Source of the DNA: Bradyrhizobium nivariense
Lineage (GTDB): Bacteria; Pseudomonadota; Alphaproteobacteria; Rhizobiales; Xanthobacteraceae
DNA: 64,000 nt
Direction: 5' to 3'
Assembly: GCF_029846715.1 (NCBI RefSeq)
Contig: NZ_JARVWW010000001.1
Span: forward strand, 310,001 to 374,000
Shown here: positions 60,888-64,000 of the stretch, piece after piece
Position numbering within the stretch: the first letter of the stretch is position 1
Layout of the letters: each line of letters begins with the position of its first letter
Program-made: the position numbers and the translations under genes
Notes under the pieces: model-generated
Seen by the model: the letters and a program-made list of their open reading frames with translations, nothing else
What the model was told of the DNA's origin: nothing
The model's database searches: none

Positions 60888-61826
60888 ATGAACGTGCGGG
60901 CATTTGTTGTCGCGACCTTTATTGGCACGGCATTCTTCGCGGCCGGATACGCGTGGAACTATCAGCCCGAGATCATCAACGCGAACGAGATATGGAGCAT
61001 GTTCGAATCGGAGCATGGCAAGGCGCGGGCTGCCGTCTTGCGCGTGCTCGTTGCGCCGAATTCAGCTCACTTCAACGGCCTGCGAACGATCGATGCAGAC
61101 AAGGCAAGATACGTATGCGGCTCCGTAAAGGCGATGGATAAGGAGAGGCAGTATGTCGAGGCCGCGTTCGTTTACACCGTCGCGATCGATTTTGCCCGTA
61201 TCGACGACGACGGCCGGATGACGTCGCAGCGCTCTCCGTTCAGGCCCTGCCCAGGCGCGGCCGATGACAAAATCGCCGACCAGAACGCGCTGATATCGCC
61301 AGGCGCGCTGTCGATGATCAAGACCGTCGAAAAAATCATCCCCAAGTCCAGCGGCGGAACGATGGAACAACAGCTTGGCCAGCTGGCCGGACAGACAGCG
61401 GCGGTGGCGCCAGGTTCGGCGGTCCCGCGGAGATCGGCCGGCTCATCGGGTTCGGCAGCCTCAGCAGGGGCAGGATGGGCGCCAGTACGGCATTCAGGTT
61501 CGGGCGTGGAGGCGCGACAAGCAGATGAACTGACGTGGCGTGTCGATCAGCCGCCGGCCGCATGGCCGAATTTCCCCTCGGACCATCCGCTGGCGAAATC
61601 GGCGCAGAAGCGGACGAGCGCCGAGGCCTTGGCTTTCGCGAAAGATATTGAGGCTCGCTGGGAGGAAGCCAAATCATCCGGGGTTCCGGCCAAGCGTCCT
61701 TCGCCTGAGGAGATCAAGGAAGCATGCCGCGCGCTCCTTACGATAGATCCCACGGACAAGGATTATCCGCGGGCCTGGGCCGCCTTTGTGCGGTTGCGCA
61801 AAATCGACCGCGACGTTGCTGGTTGA
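60888..61826 (+). CDS. Hypothetical membrane-anchored protein
   Basis: A 312-residue protein with one N-terminal hydrophobic helix (VRAFVVATFIGTAFFAAGYA), then a domain with two Cys (CGSVKAMDKERQYVEAAFVY; PFRPCPGAADD), a Ser/Ala/Gly-rich linker and a charged C-terminal part (DYPRAWAAFVRLRKIDRDVA). The first domain may be periplasmic. I chose the ATG at 60888 with GAGGGG 6 nt upstream; a GTG at 60867 is the alternative. No family recognised. Confidence 0.65.
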   Translation: MNVRAFVVATFIGTAFFAAGYAWNYQPEIINANEIWSMFESEHGKARAAVLRVLVAPNSAHFNGLRTIDADKARYVCGSVKAMDKERQYVEAAFVYTVAIDFARIDDDGRMTSQRSPFRPCPGAADDKIADQNALISPGALSMIKTVEKIIPKSSGGTMEQQLGQLAGQTAAVAPGSAVPRRSAGSSGSAASAGAGWAPVRHSGSGVEARQADELTWRVDQPPAAWPNFPSDHPLAKSAQKRTSAEALAFAKDIEARWEEAKSSGVPAKRPSPEEIKEACRALLTIDPTDKDYPRAWAAFVRLRKIDRDVAG

Positions 61827-61843
61827 ACTGGCGTGAATCTGGA

Positions 61844-61987
61844 CTAGCGCTTCGCCATCAACTCGAGCGCCGGGGCAAAGCGCTCTGAAAACGTCAATGT
61901 TTTGTCATGGTGAACTGCCGCGAACGATGCCGATATCCCGGCTGAAGCGACCACGAGCAGGGCAACGGCGAAAACCAGACGGCGCAT
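61844..61987 (-). CDS. Small exported peptide, 47 residues
   Basis: A short ORF, MRRLVFAVALLVVASAGISA..., that is mostly signal peptide, with a mature part of about 25 residues (AVHHDKTLTFSERFAPALEL...). AGGAGG lies 5 nt before the ATG, which supports translation. It is convergent with the preceding hypothetical gene, with 17 bp between the stops. Function unknown. Confidence 0.55.
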   Translation of the reverse strand: MRRLVFAVALLVVASAGISASFAAVHHDKTLTFSERFAPALELMAKR

Positions 61988-62141
61988 TTCGGCCTCCTGT
62001 GTGAGCTCGACAACTCCAACAGATGGCACGGCTTTGTTTCAGCACGGCTTCGCGCGGACGGAAGATGGTTTCGCTCAAGAGGCTGTGATCAGATCCGGTT
62101 TGCGGAGCCGCATGCATGCCGTACTGACGTGAGCTTCACGT

Positions 62142-62768
62142 CTAATCATCCTCCGCCGGTCCGCACCAGCCGGGCAGATAGATCGCATCCTTGCTCTTGG
62201 CTGAGGACATCGCCTTCTCAAGCGACTTGTCGAAATCGGCATCCACCGCTTTGCGCGACAGTTTTCGGCGCAGATAGTCGGCCCACAGGAATTCGGAGAA
62301 CGGCGTGGTGTCCTTGGCGAAGCCGCCCATACGGCGCAGCTCGCCGGCAAGGCTCCGGAACGGATCGTCCTTGAGATCGACCACCGATTTCGGCAAATCG
62401 CGGAACGGCCGCCTCTCGCCCTTGGCGTCGTAGGGATAGACCCAGCGCTTGTTGTCCATCACGCCCCAGAACGCCTCGCGCTCGACCATCCTGAGATCAC
62501 CGACGACGGTGACCAGCACCTGCTTGATGCCCTCGTCATGCAGCGCGCGGCCAAGATGATGATGGTCGATCACGTAGTAGCGCTCGTCAGGTCCGTGGAC
62601 GACGGGGATCATGTGGGTGCCGAGCAGATCGGCCTGCTTCTTCTTGTCGTGCTCGCGCCAGCGCTTGCGCTTCTCCTTGACCTCGCGCATGCCGACCGTC
62701 ATCTGCGTCGGCCGAAGCGACAGGATCGGCACCGGATGCACTCTCGGCTCGCGCGTGTTGGTGGTCAT
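62142..62768 (-). CDS. ParB-like nuclease family protein (PF08857 type)
   Basis: A 208-residue protein with the ParBc_2 hallmarks: VPILSLRPTQMTVGMREVKE, HMIPVVHGPDERYYVIDHHH followed by LGRALHDEG, and VMDNKRWVYPYDAKGERRPF. Despite the name, this is unlikely to be the chromosome-segregation ParB, as it lacks its HTH and CTP motifs. It is a single soluble domain, with no partner gene visible. Confidence 0.85.
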   Translation of the reverse strand: MTTNTREPRVHPVPILSLRPTQMTVGMREVKEKRKRWREHDKKKQADLLGTHMIPVVHGPDERYYVIDHHHLGRALHDEGIKQVLVTVVGDLRMVEREAFWGVMDNKRWVYPYDAKGERRPFRDLPKSVVDLKDDPFRSLAGELRRMGGFAKDTTPFSEFLWADYLRRKLSRKAVDADFDKSLEKAMSSAKSKDAIYLPGWCGPAEDD

Positions 62769-63039
62769 GGTCGAAGGCCCTTCACATGGATGCAACTGGG
62801 GGTTCAGGTTCCCTGGACTATGCCATGGGCATAGCGCCGGCAAAATGCATTCGGCTGGGCGGGGAGATATTGCAACGCAACCCCTGCATGCCCGGGACGA
62901 CGACGGTTCCGTGATCAATTCGCAAGCCCAAGCAAGATAGTGCGAATGCGCAATGCACGTGTGCGTTGAGAAGATTTTCTGCAACCCGTTCACCACGTAT
63001 GCTATCTAAAAATCGCTGCTTCGGAGTGATCCCTGCACC

Positions 63040-63381
63040 ATGAAAACCCAGCGGCCCATAAGCTCGGATGACGAGCACCGGGTGCTCCAGTTCAGGCCGC
63101 GCACCTCGCCTTCTCCGACGGCCTACCGGGGCAACGGTACCGTGCAGGAATTGCGCGTCGCGCCGGAGCCGCTCGACCTGTCGCGCTACGAGCGGGCCCG
63201 CACCGAACCGGACGATTTCCGCCATCGCATGCTCGCCAACATCGCGGCGCTGGCTTTCACCATCGCGCTGACCGCGATCGGCATCTGGCTTGCGGTGAGC
63301 ATCGCCGACTTGCGCCGGACCCAGGATTGCGTGCTGATGGGCCGCCGCGACTGCGTCAAGATCACCACGCCGCACATCTAG
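63040..63381 (+). CDS. Hypothetical protein with one membrane helix
   Basis: A 113-residue protein: a hydrophilic, probably disordered N-terminal half (VLQFRPRTSPSPTAYRGNGT), one membrane helix (MLANIAALAFTIALTAIGIW) and a short C-terminal tail with two Cys (QDCVLMGRRDCVKI). It is probably an inner-membrane protein with the tail in the periplasm. It lies upstream of acpXL in the same direction, 210 bp away. No family recognised. Confidence 0.7.
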   Translation: MKTQRPISSDDEHRVLQFRPRTSPSPTAYRGNGTVQELRVAPEPLDLSRYERARTEPDDFRHRMLANIAALAFTIALTAIGIWLAVSIADLRRTQDCVLMGRRDCVKITTPHI

Positions 63382-63591
63382 GGCCGGCCCCCCAGGCCGA
63401 ACGCCCGCCGACAGCATCCCCAAGCCTGTCCCCACCCCTGTCCGGCTCCATTGAACTCAGGGCGGCGCTCCGATATACGGGCTTTCGACCCGGCCAGAGG
63501 GGGGTTGAGGGCGTCATCAGGGCGCGATGCCCACCCACCGTTCCACTCTGGAACATCTGACAAATATCAGCAATATATCAAAGGCTTAGTG

Positions 63592-63879
63592 ATGTCCTCC
63601 ACATTCGATCAGGTCGCTACGATCATCGCTGAAACCTGCGACATCCCGCGCGACACGATCACGCCGGATAGCCACGCCATCGATGATCTCGGCATCGACA
63701 GCCTTGATTTCCTGGACATCGCGTTCGCGATCGACAAGCAGTTCGGTATCAAGCTGCCGCTGGAAAAGTGGACCCAGGAGGTCAACGACGGCAAGGCGAC
63801 CACCGAGCAGTACTTCGTGCTGAAAAACCTGTGCGCCCGCATCGACGAACTGGTTGCGGCCAAGGGCGCGAGCGCCTAA
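63592..63879 (+). CDS. acpXL: Acyl carrier protein AcpXL
   Basis: A 95-residue acyl carrier protein. The phosphopantetheine Ser is Ser37 in [15 protein letters not shown], and the long C-terminal part ([20 protein letters not shown]) distinguishes AcpXL from the housekeeping AcpP. It carries the growing very-long-chain hydroxy fatty acid later placed on lipid A by LpxXL in Rhizobiales. It is followed 10 bp later by the start of a fabZ-like gene, the known order of this cluster. Confidence 0.93.
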   Translation: MSSTFDQVATIIAETCDIPRDTITPDSHAIDDLGIDSLDFLDIAFAIDKQFGIKLPLEKWTQEVNDGKATTEQYFVLKNLCARIDELVAAKGASA

Positions 63880-63889
63880 GCGCGCGGTC

Positions 63890-64000
63890 ATGCAACTTGA
63901 ATACTTCCACATGATCGATCGCATCGTCGACCTCAAGGTCGACGAGAAGACGATCGTCGTCGAGGCCCAGGTTCCGCAGGAGAGCACCATCTTCGAGGGG
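63890..64000 (+). CDS. FabZ-like 3-hydroxyacyl-ACP dehydratase of the AcpXL cluster, 5' end only
   Basis: The frame opens at the ATG at 63890 with MQLEYFHMIDRIVDLKVDEK and runs open to the window end (37 codons). FHMIDRI is the typical N-terminal motif of FabZ/FabZXL hot-dog dehydratases. Directly behind acpXL, it should dehydrate the hydroxyacyl-AcpXL during very-long-chain elongation. Only the start is visible. Confidence 0.8.
   Translation, partial: MQLEYFHMIDRIVDLKVDEKTIVVEAQVPQESTIFEG

Noticed and set aside
62142..62768. Chromosome-partitioning ParB near a replication origin
   Set aside because: The protein is the short PF08857 type without the partition HTH, and no parA or parS-like palindrome is nearby.

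Overview
The window is GC-rich, densely coding alphaproteobacterial chromosome, most likely Bradyrhizobium or a close relative. Three things suggest this: the AcpXL gene at the right edge, which belongs to the Rhizobiales pathway for very-long-chain lipid A acyl chains; two 105-bp copies of an intergenic palindromic repeat of a type I associate with Bradyrhizobium, plus several other palindromic families; and a textbook EcfG-type general-stress promoter. I saw no rRNA, tRNA, CRISPR array, insertion sequence or phage gene. The genus call is inference, not a database result.

Left part (1-27 kb). A divergent IclR-controlled set encodes a DapA-type aldolase/lyase, a GlcD-type FAD oxidase and a four-carbon acid-sugar kinase (cut by the window edge), probably for catabolism of an unidentified sugar acid. 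Next come RNase Z, an amidase, a TetR-controlled RND efflux pair, a TauE/SafE exporter, several small conserved hypotheticals (including a coupled pair of 27- and 30-codon micro-ORFs), a MaoC hydratase, an MltB-type transglycosylase, and a Baeyer-Villiger monooxygenase/shikimate-dehydrogenase-like operon divergent from an acyl-CoA synthetase/acyl-CoA dehydrogenase operon. An orphan amino-acid binding protein, a SnoaL-like protein and a CodA-type amidohydrolase follow.

Aromatic-acid block (27.1-36.2 kb). Seven tightly packed minus-strand genes look like the lower protocatechuate/gallate (2-pyrone-4,6-dicarboxylate) pathway: two LigI-like lactonases (one with an export signal), a DctA-type carrier, a GalB-like 4-oxalomesaconate hydratase, a LigK/GalC-like aldolase, a 4,5-dihydroxyphthalate decarboxylase-like protein and a 6PGDH-like oxidoreductase. 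Next to them are a TetR gene and two solute-binding proteins. No ring-cleaving enzyme is in the block. However, the promoter/operator in front of tetR recurs almost identically (34 of 39 bases) 23 kb away, in front of an extradiol dioxygenase gene.

Middle (36.2-41.8 kb). An MscS channel, a DUF763 protein, a five-gene operon of small hydrophilic proteins behind a perfect EcfG promoter, a cytochrome P450, and a small coiled-coil protein whose start codon abuts an inverted repeat.

Nicotinate block (41.9-56.7 kb). This is the most striking region. An aerobic-type nicotinate hydroxylase (NicA plus a NicB with three haem motifs) sits beside the reductive branch known from anaerobic nicotinate fermenters (6-hydroxynicotinate reductase and enamidase). 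A ferredoxin-NADP reductase, a fused LivH-LivM ABC importer, a MarR regulator and two genes of unknown role (UPF0280, DUF1185) accompany them. Related palindromes lie in front of the reductase and enamidase genes.

Right part (56.7-64 kb). The extradiol dioxygenase, a HerA-like ATPase, an AhpD-like protein, small hypotheticals, a ParB-like protein and the start of the acpXL-fabZXL operon.
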